Positions 1-6,939 of a stretch of DNA of 17,369 bases are shown here, in pieces. The notes under the pieces are model-generated. The model was given only the letters and a program-made list of their open reading frames with translations, was not told the DNA's origin and did not search any database. Source of the DNA: Halonotius sp046719765 (GTDB taxonomy: Archaea; Halobacteriota; Halobacteria; Halobacteriales; Haloferacaceae); assembly GCF_046719765.1 (NCBI RefSeq), contig NZ_JABEBY010000026.1, forward strand, positions 1 through 17,369, given 5' to 3'. Made by a program: the position numbers and the translations under genes. The first letter of the stretch is position 1. Every line of letters starts with the position of its first letter.

Positions 1-69
1 GCTCTCTCTGCTGACCATCTTGAGACCAGTTACGAGCTCCGTTCACAAAAGAAGTACTCATCGCTACAG

Positions 70-375
70 ATGAGCGTCCTCCTGATGGACGAACCGTTCG
101 GCAGCGTTGACGCCCGAACCCGCGACCGTTTGCATGCCGAGCTGCTCGACATCTGGGCCGAAACCGATCAGTCGGTCGTCTTTGTCACCCACGACATCGA
201 TGAAGCAGTGACGCTAGCTGACAAAATCGTGATCATGGATGCCGAGCCCGGAACCGTTCAGTCGACGCTCTCGATCGATTTCTCCCGCCCCCGTGACCGG
301 ACTGCCACTGCGTTCGTCGACTACGTTGCCCAAATTCGAGACGAACTCGGGAGCCCGACTGAGACGAACTGCTGA
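70..375 (+). pseudogene. ABC transporter ATPase, C-terminal remnant
   Basis: This 101-residue piece matches the C-terminal third of an ABC ATPase of the nitrate/sulfonate/taurine importer type (SsuB/TauB-like). It has Walker B with its glutamate (LLMDEPFG, about residues 4-11), the D-loop (SVDART) and the switch histidine (FVTHDIDEA), followed by the family's usual tail. Walker A, the Q-loop and the LSGGQ-type signature are absent. The frame stays open leftwards to position 1, but its translation (ALSADHLETSYELRSQ...) does not resemble an ABC protein, and neither of the other two plus frames supplies a signature. The homology therefore seems to stop near position 70, which points to a deletion or rearrangement breakpoint and not only to the window edge. 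Such a fragment could not bind ATP. A 5' part outside the window cannot be excluded. Confidence 0.7.
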
Positions 376-444
376 ACAGCTACCATTCGGCCGCAAAACT
401 AAAATAGAGTATCATATTTAATATCTCTTCAGCGGTTGCACTAC

Positions 445-450
445 TTATAT
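445..450 (+). promoter_or_regulatory. TATA-like box of the PiT gene
   Basis: TTATAT lies 27-32 bases before the ATG at 477. Archaeal transcription starts about 25 bases after the TATA centre, so this spacing implies a leaderless or nearly leaderless mRNA. No ribosome binding site is seen before the ATG, which agrees. Confidence 0.45.
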
Positions 451-476
451 GACGACAGTACGTATATTATCGATTG

Positions 477-1655
477 ATGGTCGAAACCCTTCTGGCAATC
501 GGAATTATCGCATCTATCTTTGTCGGGTTTAATATCGGTGGTTCATCAACCGGAATCGCATGGGGGACACCCGTCGGCGCGGGCATTATCAAAAAGACCA
601 CCGCGGCGGGACTCATGACGTTTTTCGTCTTTCTCGGCGGGTGGACTGTCGGCCGAAACGTCATGGACACGCTGAGCGGGCGGATCATCACGGTCGAACT
701 CACGCTCTCGGCGGGCGTCGCTGTCCTCTTTTTCATTGGGTTGGGCATCCTCGCGGCCAATATTTTCGGCGTTCCCGTTCCGACCTCGATGACAACCGTC
801 GGTGCGATCGCCGGGCTCGGACTGGCGACAGGCACGCTCAACTATCCGGTGGTCGCAGAGATCATTTCGTGGTGGATCGTCACGCCGATTATTGGGTTTT
901 GGATCGGCGGTGTTATCGGACGCTACATCTACCCGGAAGTCAACCGTCGCGTACAGATCAAAAAGTCAGAGGGCCCGCTGTTGACATTCGATCGGAATAG
1001 GACGATTCCCAAGCCAACGTTGGGGTCGAATACGACGCGGTCAGAACTCGTTAGCACGACCGTTGTGCTTATTATCGGGTGTTATATGGCGTTCAGCGCC
1101 GGAGTGAGTAACGTCCCGAACGCTGCCGCCCCACTGGTCGGAGGCGTCAGCGGACTCCCCGATGATACTGCAATAATCATTGCCACGCTTGCGATCGGGG
1201 TCGGTGGATTCACCATCGCCCGCCGGACGATGGAATCGGTCGGTGGTGAACTGAGCGACATTCCGTTGCTTGCAGCCCTCTTCGTTATGATAACTGCATC
1301 GACGATCACGACATTGCTCTCGTGGTTCGGCATTCCGATCAGCCTCGTGATGGCGACAGTGATGACAATCGTTGGTATTGGATGGGGTCGTGCAACCCGC
1401 CCGGTTACGATCCGCGAAGCCATCACGCAGGACACAGGGGGTTCTGAGATCGTTCTCGGTGCGATCACCGCCGAAGAGATGGAAGGCAAACCCGCTGCAC
1501 CAATCGGCGAGGCAGAACCAGAAGGTGTGCTTGATGCGGGAGATCTTTTCAACCCTCGAGCGATTATCAAATATATCTCAATGTGGATTATTGGCCCGTC
1601 TATATCGACGATTTTGGCGTATGGGTTCTTTGTTCTCATTCCGGGTGTTGCCTGA
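477..1655 (+). CDS. PiT-family inorganic anion (phosphate) transporter
   Basis: Predicted polytopic membrane protein of 392 residues, probably carrying phosphate (or sulfate) into the cell with a coupling ion. It has the two inverted PiT/PHO4 halves. The first half holds GFNIGGSSTGIAWGTPVGAG near the N-terminus and the second holds AFSAGVSNVPNAAAPLVGG near residues 204-222. Hydrophobic segments fill both halves, with a polar loop around residues 160-185 and a hydrophilic stretch around 325-355. The aspartate of the classic GxND motif is replaced in both halves (SS and SN), so the ion coupling or substrate may differ from E. coli PitA. I chose ATG 477 over the in-frame TTG at 474 because of the TATA spacing. 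A uspA-type gene follows 38 bases downstream, a pairing I recall as common in haloarchaea. Family is firm; substrate is inferred. Confidence 0.85.
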   Translation: MVETLLAIGIIASIFVGFNIGGSSTGIAWGTPVGAGIIKKTTAAGLMTFFVFLGGWTVGRNVMDTLSGRIITVELTLSAGVAVLFFIGLGILAANIFGVPVPTSMTTVGAIAGLGLATGTLNYPVVAEIISWWIVTPIIGFWIGGVIGRYIYPEVNRRVQIKKSEGPLLTFDRNRTIPKPTLGSNTTRSELVSTTVVLIIGCYMAFSAGVSNVPNAAAPLVGGVSGLPDDTAIIIATLAIGVGGFTIARRTMESVGGELSDIPLLAALFVMITASTITTLLSWFGIPISLVMATVMTIVGIGWGRATRPVTIREAITQDTGGSEIVLGAITAEEMEGKPAAPIGEAEPEGVLDAGDLFNPRAIIKYISMWIIGPSISTILAYGFFVLIPGVA

Positions 1656-1693
1656 GCAAGAGACTTAGGTAGGCGGATGATCCTATTTCAAAT

Positions 1694-2122
1694 ATGGCCT
1701 CACGGATTCTCGTTCCGATGGATGACTCCGAACACGCCGGGCAGGCGCTCGAATACGCGCTCGAAAACTTTTCGGATGCCAACGTTGCCGTCTTACACGT
1801 CGTTGGCGTTCCATCACCGATGATGGGTGAGGCGACGGGGCTTGCCCTCGCAGACGATCTTGAGGAAGCCGCCGCCGAACGTGCTGAGCCTGTCTTCGAA
1901 CGAGCTCACGAGATAGCAACCGAACGTGGTCGAGAGATCGACACAATGGTCGGAATCGGCCACCCTGCTCGGAACATCATTGATCGTGCTGAGAACTACG
2001 ACACGATTGTACTCGGTGCTCATGGCGCAGATCGGAGTCGCGCGGTGCGCCGATTTCTCGTCGGGAACGTGGCCGAGACGGTCTCGAAACGCGCCCTGAT
2101 TCCGGTGATAATCGTTCGCTGA
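1694..2122 (+). CDS. Universal stress protein (UspA family)
   Basis: Single-domain Usp protein of 142 residues, a normal length. It opens with the typical ILVPMDDSEHAGQALEYAL strand-helix unit and ends with GAHGADRSRAVRRFLVGNVAETV and a PVIIVR strand. The family ATP-binding motif is G-2x-G-9x-G(S/T). Here the last glycine is followed by Asn (GN), so the phosphate-contact Ser/Thr is replaced; nucleotide binding is possible but not assured. It follows the PiT gene in the same direction after 38 bases and may be co-transcribed. In such pairs the Usp protein is thought to tune the transporter or respond to nutrient stress, but that is inference. The next gene converges from the other strand. Confidence 0.85.
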   Translation: MASRILVPMDDSEHAGQALEYALENFSDANVAVLHVVGVPSPMMGEATGLALADDLEEAAAERAEPVFERAHEIATERGREIDTMVGIGHPARNIIDRAENYDTIVLGAHGADRSRAVRRFLVGNVAETVSKRALIPVIIVR

Positions 2123-2154
2123 TCGCAACGCGTCACCGAATATGGTGTCCGAAG

Positions 2155-2202
2155 TAGTGACTTATAGTTCGGGTGCTTGATTGCGATTTTTGACGGTCAC
2201 TA
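2155..2202. terminator. Inverted repeat between convergent genes
   Basis: TAGTGAC (2155-2161) and GTCACTA (2196-2202) form a perfect 7-base inverted repeat around a 34-base spacer containing a T5 run (2187-2191). It lies between the ends of the UspA and CcbP-like genes, where a two-way transcription end is expected. The long loop makes a classic hairpin doubtful. Confidence 0.25.
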
Positions 2203-2206
2203 ACTG

Positions 2207-2572
2207 TTACCGGATTCGAGTGCCGTCGCCTTCCCAGTAGTGCCAGTCGTTGATCGCTTCTTTCGTTTTGGAATCGGGATCAACCGGCTGTAGCTGTGCA
2301 AGCGGGACACCGAACTGACGACCGTTCCACTCGATCTCGACGAACATCTCTTGGACGACTTCGCTGATCATCCCGACGACGGTAACGTGTTCACCTTCCT
2401 GTAGGGGCGAGATCACGCGGCGTTCGATACATTCGGCCTCAAACGGAACGGAGAGTTTGTCTTCGAGGTAGTAACACCAACTGATCGCCTGTTCGTCCGG
2501 GGTGTAGGCATCGACGATGATTTTGGTTCGGATGCGCGTGTCGCGTTCGTCATCGCTGTCCGGTTCCGTCAT
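2207..2572 (-). CDS. CcbP-like calcium-binding family protein
   Basis: Small acidic protein of 121 residues. The core pattern, KIIVDAYTPDEQAISWCYYLEDKLSVPFEAEC, is the one I associate with the CcbP family (named after the cyanobacterial calcium-binding protein of Anabaena), followed by a small beta barrel-like part (EGEHVTVVGM...EIEWNGRQFGVPLAQLQPV). Calcium binding is known for the Anabaena protein only; here it is inferred. The last residues (NDWHYWEGDG) are typical of the haloarchaeal members as I recall them. The ATG at 2572 overlaps the upstream TGA by four bases (ATGA), so translation is probably coupled to the pRiA4b ORF3-like gene. Confidence 0.7.
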   Translation of the reverse strand: MTEPDSDDERDTRIRTKIIVDAYTPDEQAISWCYYLEDKLSVPFEAECIERRVISPLQEGEHVTVVGMISEVVQEMFVEIEWNGRQFGVPLAQLQPVDPDSKTKEAINDWHYWEGDGTRIR

Positions 2573-3348
2573 GGGCGTTTTTCCCTGATGATGGCGGCCG
2601 TTTCAGTCGAGTTGATGATCTCACTATCCTCGAAGTGATCATCGATAGCATCGGGTTCGTAGACTTCCTTGACGAGACAGTAGTAGTACGACGGCGTCCC
2701 GAAGTCGTAGACCAAGCTGAGCCTGTCACCGTCCCAGAGGCCTGCCCGCTCGGCAACAGTCCCAATGGTCAGGTCGCTTGCTTTCGTATACGAGCGATCA
2801 CCAACCTCGTTGAACTGATCGTCGGGCAGGACGTTGAGACTCGAATCTAGATACTCGTCTTCGAGCCCGTACATACGAAGATGGAGATCATCCAGCGTGG
2901 TAAACCGACAGACAAGCCGATCCAGTTCGGCCATCGTTGTCTCGGGTCTGACCACGATGTCGTACCACTCGTCTCGGGCACGGCCTTTCTGTTTCCAGCG
3001 GAGTCGATAGCCGACACTCCCGATCCTGTTGGCGTGATCCGTGTCGGTTCGTTCCTTGTCGGTCTCAAGTTCCTCACGTGTGTTCGACCAGCAGTACGAG
3101 CAGATCTCATCGGGTGCGTCGCCCTCGAACCCTGATTTGTCGATATCGTGTTCATCGACAAACACCGAAAACGGGAGCTGTTGGGATCGGAAATCGCGGT
3201 AGCCACGGCTACACATTTTCTTTCCAGCGACGGAGAAACCCAATGATACCTCAGAGTCAGTCTCCGACTCGTCGCTATCGGTGTCAATGATATGAGCGAC
3301 GGTGCCGGTTCCGGTTTCGATCACGAATCTATCAGTCGGCTCGCTCAT
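2569..3348 (-). CDS. pRiA4b ORF3-like domain protein
   Basis: Protein of 259 residues in two parts. Residues 1 to about 105 are acidic and hold CxxC (ICSYCW, about residues 82-87) plus another Cys near residue 46, so a small metal site is possible. From about residue 112 the sequence follows the plasmid pRiA4b ORF-3-like domain: a YRLRWKQKG strand, YDIVVRPETTMAELDRLV, then DGDRLSLVYDFGTPSYYYCLVKEV, matching the family's YDFGD-W-H core. The family's function is unknown; members often sit near mobile elements. The start is ambiguous. ATG 3348 is two bases after the upstream stop, while GTG 3354 would overlap that stop (GTGA). A GGAGG run at 3359-3363 serves either. It is the middle gene of a three-gene operon. 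Confidence 0.7.
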   Translation of the reverse strand: MSEPTDRFVIETGTGTVAHIIDTDSDESETDSEVSLGFSVAGKKMCSRGYRDFRSQQLPFSVFVDEHDIDKSGFEGDAPDEICSYCWSNTREELETDKERTDTDHANRIGSVGYRLRWKQKGRARDEWYDIVVRPETTMAELDRLVCRFTTLDDLHLRMYGLEDEYLDSSLNVLPDDQFNEVGDRSYTKASDLTIGTVAERAGLWDGDRLSLVYDFGTPSYYYCLVKEVYEPDAIDDHFEDSEIINSTETAAIIREKRP

Positions 3349-3350
3349 TG

Positions 3351-4160
3351 TCACTCTCCCTCCGTTTCATATTGGTCTTCGAACTCTCTGAGTGCCCGCT
3401 GGAACTGGTCGGTGTTGATCGGTGGGTCGGTCATCGTTCTCGCCTCAATAACTCCGGCGTAGGTATCGAACTCCGCGGGCGTCGGCTCGGTCGCAAGCAC
3501 ACAGTCAGTGTAGCCGTCCAGTGCGCGTTGGATGACCTGCGCGTAGTGGTCGTACGCGCCGTCAACCCAGTGGTATTTGGCGTCGACCTCCTCGAAGATG
3601 GCCCGATAGACAGTTGCGGCGGCGAGATACCGCTCACGATCACGATAGGTCTCGGCCATTTCGAAGAACTTCGAGAAATCGATTGCATCGTAGATACCTG
3701 GATCGGCGTGTTGTTCAAACAGCTGTTCGATCTGACTGCGGTACTCCTCGACCGATTTGTGGTCGTCGCCGAACGTTGCGAGAAACTGCTCGCGCAACTC
3801 CGGGTGAGTTGCGAGTGCGTCGTCGAGAAACTCACGTAACTCTGAGGCCGCGGTATCCGCAAGCACCTGTTTGACACTGTCGCTGTCGTCGGCCGGTGGC
3901 TCGGCAGCAATATCTAACAGCACGGCGACGACGTGCTTGCAATCACCGCCACCATCATATGGACACGTACATCGGGTGTCGGGGCTCCGACCGCCAAAGT
4001 TGATAGTGACATCGTACAGTCGTGATCCCTCGACGGTCGCTGTGACAAGATCGTCGAACCGATTGACTTGCTGGACGTGGCCGTCCTGATAGTAGTTTTC
4101 TCCACGTTTGAACACCGCCTTGGTACATCGGTCGGTGATCGTGTCCTCGGTAATGTTCAT
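3351..4160 (-). CDS. SWIM zinc-finger protein
   Basis: Protein of 269 residues. The SWIM motif CxC-x7-CxH is clear: Cys64, Cys66, Cys74 and His76 in TRCTCPYDGGGDCKHVVAVLL, preceded by the usual beta segment (GRVxxVxRxDDLVTATVEG-like, residues 25-45). SWIM domains chelate zinc and are thought to bind DNA or proteins. The rest, about 90-269, is mostly charged helix with repeats of the AETYRDRERYLAAATVYRAIFEEV kind, like a helical-repeat interaction domain. It is the first gene of a minus-strand operon with the pRiA4b ORF3-like and CcbP-like genes, whose junctions overlap or nearly touch. The role is unknown. The tight packing of a DNA/protein-binding zinc module with two small domains suggests the three products act together. 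Confidence 0.8.
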   Translation of the reverse strand: MNITEDTITDRCTKAVFKRGENYYQDGHVQQVNRFDDLVTATVEGSRLYDVTINFGGRSPDTRCTCPYDGGGDCKHVVAVLLDIAAEPPADDSDSVKQVLADTAASELREFLDDALATHPELREQFLATFGDDHKSVEEYRSQIEQLFEQHADPGIYDAIDFSKFFEMAETYRDRERYLAAATVYRAIFEEVDAKYHWVDGAYDHYAQVIQRALDGYTDCVLATEPTPAEFDTYAGVIEARTMTDPPINTDQFQRALREFEDQYETEGE

Positions 4161-4180
4161 ACAGGGGCTACAGGAAGCTC

Positions 4181-4186
4181 ATAAAA
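4181..4186 (-). promoter_or_regulatory. TATA-like box of the SWIM operon
   Basis: TTTTAT on the minus strand lies 21-26 bases before the ATG at 4160, so the operon mRNA is probably leaderless. It sits in the 59-base gap after the PIN gene, so the SWIM operon probably has its own promoter. Confidence 0.4.
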
Positions 4187-4219
4187 CAGCGTTCCGACAA
4201 CCACCGCTGGTTAATACAT

Positions 4220-4768
4220 CTAACTGAGACTATCGGCAGTTGGAAATTCGGATTTGACTGTCTGTGGCGGATTATAGTATCGGGATTCAATTTCGTAGTA
4301 GCCAAATTCAGGCGGAATACGAGCACACGCTTTCGCTAGATTTTCGTCTGCAGTATGAGTGATCACATGGATACGTTCGTTCTGTTCAAAGAGCCGCACA
4401 GCCAATGCAACGATAGCTGCATCTCGCCAGTTGTTTGTCTCTGGGTACTTGCTTCGGGAATTAAGAAGGTCATCGGCAATCTTGCGTGCTTTCACAACCG
4501 AATTAGCACTCCTGTCAAAGCCTTCACCCCGATCACCTGCGAGAGGGATCGCTACCCGGAGCCAGCCTTCCGCAATCGCTGTATCAAGATATGGGTTTGC
4601 TGGTACGTCCGCCTCACTCGCATCTGAGAGCTCGTGATAGACGACTGGCGGCACCCAGATCTCTGTATCGGCTTCTTTCACCGCCTGTTTGAGCGTTTCG
4701 AGGCGTGGGTTTGGCTCCTTGCCCAGGCTCCGAAATATCACTGTATCCGCAATATTAGCAGTATACAT
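4220..4768 (-). CDS. PIN-domain-like protein, putative toxin
   Basis: Protein of 182 residues with the order of acidic residues expected of a PIN ribonuclease fold: Asp8 in NIADTVIF, Glu46 in PPVVYHEL, Asp116 in NWRDAAIVALAV and Asp141 in ITHTADENLAKA. PIN domains cleave RNA with Mg2+ held by these acids and are the toxin half of VapBC-type modules. It is longer than a typical VapC (about 130), with an insert around residues 48-95 and a tail that would extend past the fold. It starts 14 bases after the stop of a winged-helix gene in the same direction, the antitoxin-like position. Alternatives are an RNA-processing PIN protein with no toxicity, or a housekeeping pair. Fold call moderate; toxin role inferred. 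Confidence 0.6.
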   Translation of the reverse strand: MYTANIADTVIFRSLGKEPNPRLETLKQAVKEADTEIWVPPVVYHELSDASEADVPANPYLDTAIAEGWLRVAIPLAGDRGEGFDRSANSVVKARKIADDLLNSRSKYPETNNWRDAAIVALAVRLFEQNERIHVITHTADENLAKACARIPPEFGYYEIESRYYNPPQTVKSEFPTADSLS

Positions 4769-4782
4769 TTTTTCGCCGACGC

Positions 4783-5400
4783 TTACTCCTCGCCGGTGTC
4801 GGCGAGCAGACTATCGCTGTCAGTGAAATCAGCCGGTGTGTAGGTCGTCGGTTCTGACTCGGTCGCATCCAGATCCAGGATCGAATAGAGAGCCTCAACG
4901 AGATCGTATGTGGTACCCGACGAGAGGTCAGTAAGCTCTGCTATTTGACGGATAGTAACCTCGCCCTCATTGTGTGCGCTCACAAGATCGTAGGCAAGGG
5001 CGAATGTGATGATTCCGTGATCGGTGAGTACCCTACCAATCACAGGATACTCGGTTTGCTGTGCGATGACCTCGATGAGTGCAGGTGTGATTGAGACTTC
5101 TGTCTCGTTGATTGTCACCGTCAGTTTGAACTCTTCGGCAGTATACACCGTGGTTCCTGCATCCTCACCGACTGTGGTGATAAGCCCAGCTTGCTCCAGT
5201 TTGTGGAGATAGTCATAGACCGTCTTTTTCGAAACAGATGTAGTGTCGATAAGTTCTGGCCCTGTCGTGTTGTCGTGTCGAATAGCTGTATACAGAGCTG
5301 CGAGCTTGGGATTATCGAGAAGCTCTACGAAGGTAGGGATGCCCGTGAGCATCCCCAGACTCTCACCCACATTCTGGACATGATCTGTATCGTAGCTCAT
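4783..5400 (-). CDS. Winged-helix regulator, putative antitoxin partner
   Basis: Acidic protein of 205 residues with two probable helix-turn-helix segments. The first, about residues 36-75 (LYTAIRHDNTTGPEL...SKKTVYDYLHKLEQAGLI), has the classic recognition-helix and wing pattern. The second, about 147-175 (EVTIRQIAELTDLSSGTTYDLVEALYSIL), has the same layout. Between them is a strand-rich linker (KLTVTINETEVSITPALIEVI). It precedes the PIN gene by 14 bases and has its own promoter, so it likely represses the pair, as antitoxins do, and may bind the PIN protein. No metal-binding cysteines are seen. Neutralising activity is inferred from position only; it may be just a local transcription regulator. 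Confidence 0.65.
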   Translation of the reverse strand: MSYDTDHVQNVGESLGMLTGIPTFVELLDNPKLAALYTAIRHDNTTGPELIDTTSVSKKTVYDYLHKLEQAGLITTVGEDAGTTVYTAEEFKLTVTINETEVSITPALIEVIAQQTEYPVIGRVLTDHGIITFALAYDLVSAHNEGEVTIRQIAELTDLSSGTTYDLVEALYSILDLDATESEPTTYTPADFTDSDSLLADTGEE

Positions 5401-5410
5401 CTTGTATAGA

Positions 5411-5432
5411 GTTACGAAACTAGAAACTATAA
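5411..5432 (-). promoter_or_regulatory. Promoter and possible operator of the wHTH-PIN pair
   Basis: On the minus strand TTATAG (5427-5432) lies 27-32 bases before the ATG at 5400, giving a leaderless transcript. Between it and the gene are the imperfect palindrome GTTACGAAAC (5411-5420, 8 of 10 symmetric) and a direct repeat of GAAAC (5416-5420 and 5423-5427). These are possible autoregulation sites for the winged-helix protein. Confidence 0.35.
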
Positions 5433-5549
5433 GCGTTTGGCATCCTCGTAGCGAAAAATTAGTTTAATTCACAGTCTTGGAGAATGATTTTTATGTGTGC
5501 CTTTATATCATCTTCAAAAAGAAAGTCTAAAATCCCATATTATGCCGTC

Positions 5550-5585
5550 AAAAAAGCTCTGTCACCAATTTTGTTCTACCAGAAC
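5550..5585 (-). terminator. Possible terminator of arsRC
   Basis: Downstream of arsC on the minus strand is a small hairpin, GTTCT-GGT-AGAAC (5573-5585), followed about 17 bases later by a T6 run (5550-5555, read as A6 on the plus strand). Oligo-T is the main archaeal termination signal; the hairpin may be incidental. Confidence 0.3.
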
Positions 5586-5590
5586 TTGAT

Positions 5591-6025
5591 TTATTGCGAA
5601 CCATTCGTGTCGACTTCGTCGAACAGACTCTTGACTCGCTGTTCGATATCGTCTCGGATTGCACGGACTTGATCAAGATTTTGACCGTCAGGATCTTCCA
5701 GTGCCCAGTCACGAACGTCAACATCCTCTGCATCGAGTTCGAGGGTCGAACAACCCATCGTGGCGACGACATCACACGATTCGAGCTCCTCGGTCGAGAC
5801 CTCCCGTGGTGTTCGATCCGAAAGATCGAGATCGTGATCCTGCATGACAGTCACGACTTCGTCGTGGACGCTGTCGGCGGGGTGAGTACCACCGGTAATG
5901 ATCTCAACACTGTCTTCGAGGCCACGACGCTCACGCTCGCGTTCGGCGAACGCTGTCGACATCTGACTACGACCAGCATTCTGTACACAAACGAATGCTA
6001 AGGTAACCGACGAATCGTTACTCAT
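5591..6025 (-). CDS. arsC: Arsenate reductase, thioredoxin-coupled (LMW phosphatase fold)
   Basis: Cytoplasmic enzyme of 144 residues that reduces arsenate to arsenite. It has the low-molecular-weight phosphatase P-loop C-x5-R-S (CVQNAGRS, Cys13 to Ser20), the DP motif with the general acid (Asp111-Pro112 in WALEDPDG), and two more cysteines, Cys84 and Cys92. These correspond to the Cys10/Cys82/Cys89 relay of Staphylococcus aureus ArsC, with one extra residue between the last two. That triad indicates a true arsenate reductase with a thioredoxin partner and not a plain tyrosine phosphatase. I start at ATG 6025 (MSNDSSVTLAFVC). A longer open frame to 6145 runs into arsR and has no homology. 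It follows arsR on the same strand after 85 bases, and a thioredoxin is encoded further right in the island. Confidence 0.88.
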   Translation of the reverse strand: MSNDSSVTLAFVCVQNAGRSQMSTAFAERERERRGLEDSVEIITGGTHPADSVHDEVVTVMQDHDLDLSDRTPREVSTEELESCDVVATMGCSTLELDAEDVDVRDWALEDPDGQNLDQVRAIRDDIEQRVKSLFDEVDTNGSQ

Positions 6026-6067
6026 AGACTGTAGATTCGCTGCTGCCGACTTGAGAGCTTGTATGTG

Positions 6068-6077
6068 AAATATATAT
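6068..6077 (-). promoter_or_regulatory. TATA-like box before arsC
   Basis: An ATATATATTT run on the minus strand lies 43-52 bases before the arsC ATG and inside the arsR-arsC gap. It could give arsC its own transcript with a leader of about 20 bases, besides read-through from arsR. Confidence 0.35.
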
Positions 6078-6110
6078 GCCTCTATAGCACCGGACGGCGG
6101 CTGATAGTAA

Positions 6111-6509
6111 TCATGGGACGATAGATCGAGAGCCATCAAGTGCAATCAGGATGGCAGTGGCTCGATTCGTTGCCGTGTATTTGCGCCACTTCCCGTCTTT
6201 TCGCCGTGTGAGGAGCCCGGCCTCAGTGAGTTGAGAGAGTGCGTGGCTAATCGCACTGTCGCTCACCTCCAGCAGTGGGGCGAACTCACAGACACAGAGT
6301 TCTTCATCGGCTGCATGGAGGATTCGGACAATCTTGTAGCGTGTCTCGTTGGATAGCGCAGACAGCAGGTCGACATCCGCTTCAAGATCAGGGCCGCCGA
6401 CGGCTGCATCCAACTCTTCGAGTTCTTCGAGTCGTTCCTGGAGCGCGTCGCTCGTACAATTCCCCCGTTCGTCACTGAGATACCGTTGGAGCCGGTCGCT
6501 CGCAGACAT
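6111..6509 (-). CDS. arsR: ArsR-family metalloid-responsive repressor
   Basis: Winged-helix repressor of 132 residues. After an acidic N-terminal extension of about 45 residues comes the ArsR core: LLSALSNETRYKIVRILHAADEELCVCEF, then the recognition helix region SDSAISHALSQLTEAGLL and the wing TRRKDGKWRKYTAT. The ELCVCEF segment carries Cys72 and Cys74, the classic ArsR metalloid-binding pair at the start of the DNA-binding helix; Cys18 could be a third ligand. Binding of As(III) or Sb(III) should release DNA. It leads the leftward arsRC unit and faces the rightward arsD operon, and a second ArsR lies at the far right end of the island. A TATA-like box suggests a leaderless start at 6509. Confidence 0.88.
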   Translation of the reverse strand: MSASDRLQRYLSDERGNCTSDALQERLEELEELDAAVGGPDLEADVDLLSALSNETRYKIVRILHAADEELCVCEFAPLLEVSDSAISHALSQLTEAGLLTRRKDGKWRKYTATNRATAILIALDGSRSIVP

Positions 6510-6529
6510 ACAGACAGTTGACCGATGAC

Positions 6530-6537
6530 TAAATTAA
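6530..6537 (-). promoter_or_regulatory. TATA-like box of arsR
   Basis: TTAATTTA on the minus strand is 21-28 bases before the arsR ATG, fitting a leaderless mRNA. Confidence 0.4.
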
Positions 6538-6805
6538 CTCTTTTGCAGCCATTGCCATCTCAACAACAGAACGATTTAAGATATCCTAATCTATTGCGAG
6601 CATAATATCCAGTCTACTACAGTAAGAGGTGATGTAGTCAACATGGTCAGGAAGGGAACAACCGACGACAGCAGAGTGGTTGCTACAATCCCTTGCTGTG
6701 TCCTACCTGGCGAATTGAAAGCCGAATTGCTCGAACATCGATATGCAGCGAGATAGAATGCAGCGACTCGACTCGTCTCCTGGCGGAACTAATTCGGTCG
6801 ACTAT

Positions 6806-6826
6806 CGATTTAGTTTTCATCGAAAC
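6806..6826 (+). promoter_or_regulatory. arsD promoter with shared operator-like element
   Basis: A 21-base element of form CGATT-T-AGTTTT-C-ATCGAAAC covers the likely TATA box (TTTAGT). It is an inverted repeat, TCGAT-N9-ATCGA. Nearly the same element occurs at 10031-10051 before the thioredoxin-permease unit. Transcription would begin near 6838-6842. A symmetric site over a TATA box is what a repressor of the ArsR type would use. Confidence 0.5.
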
Positions 6827-6939
6827 GTTTAGGTGACTAGTTCATGTACTGTTCAAATGAGTACGAAACGAGACGACTCCCACTCACGGTCTGCGGTTCC
6901 GATCAGCCAAGACCCTTTGACCACCGATCCAACAAACTC

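Larger units (their letters stand above)
6510..6939. other. Divergent intergenic region between arsR and arsD
   Basis: This 430-base stretch separates the leftward arsR unit from rightward arsD. Both ends hold promoters. The middle (about 6545-6800) shows no gene I can support. GTACT (6846-6850) and AGTAC (6860-6864) form an inverted repeat around nine bases near the probable transcription start, and AAACGTTT (6823-6830) is a perfect 8-base palindrome. Both are possible repressor contacts. The frame of arsD is open back to an ATG at 6844. Confidence 0.5.

Noticed and set aside
1082..1639. Minus-strand open frame of 185 codons inside the PiT gene
   Set aside because: Antisense shadow of a membrane protein gene; no family resemblance and no promoter.
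6026..6145. Upstream extension of the arsC frame
   Set aside because: It overlaps the arsR end, shows no ArsC similarity, and ATG 6025 gives the normal family length.
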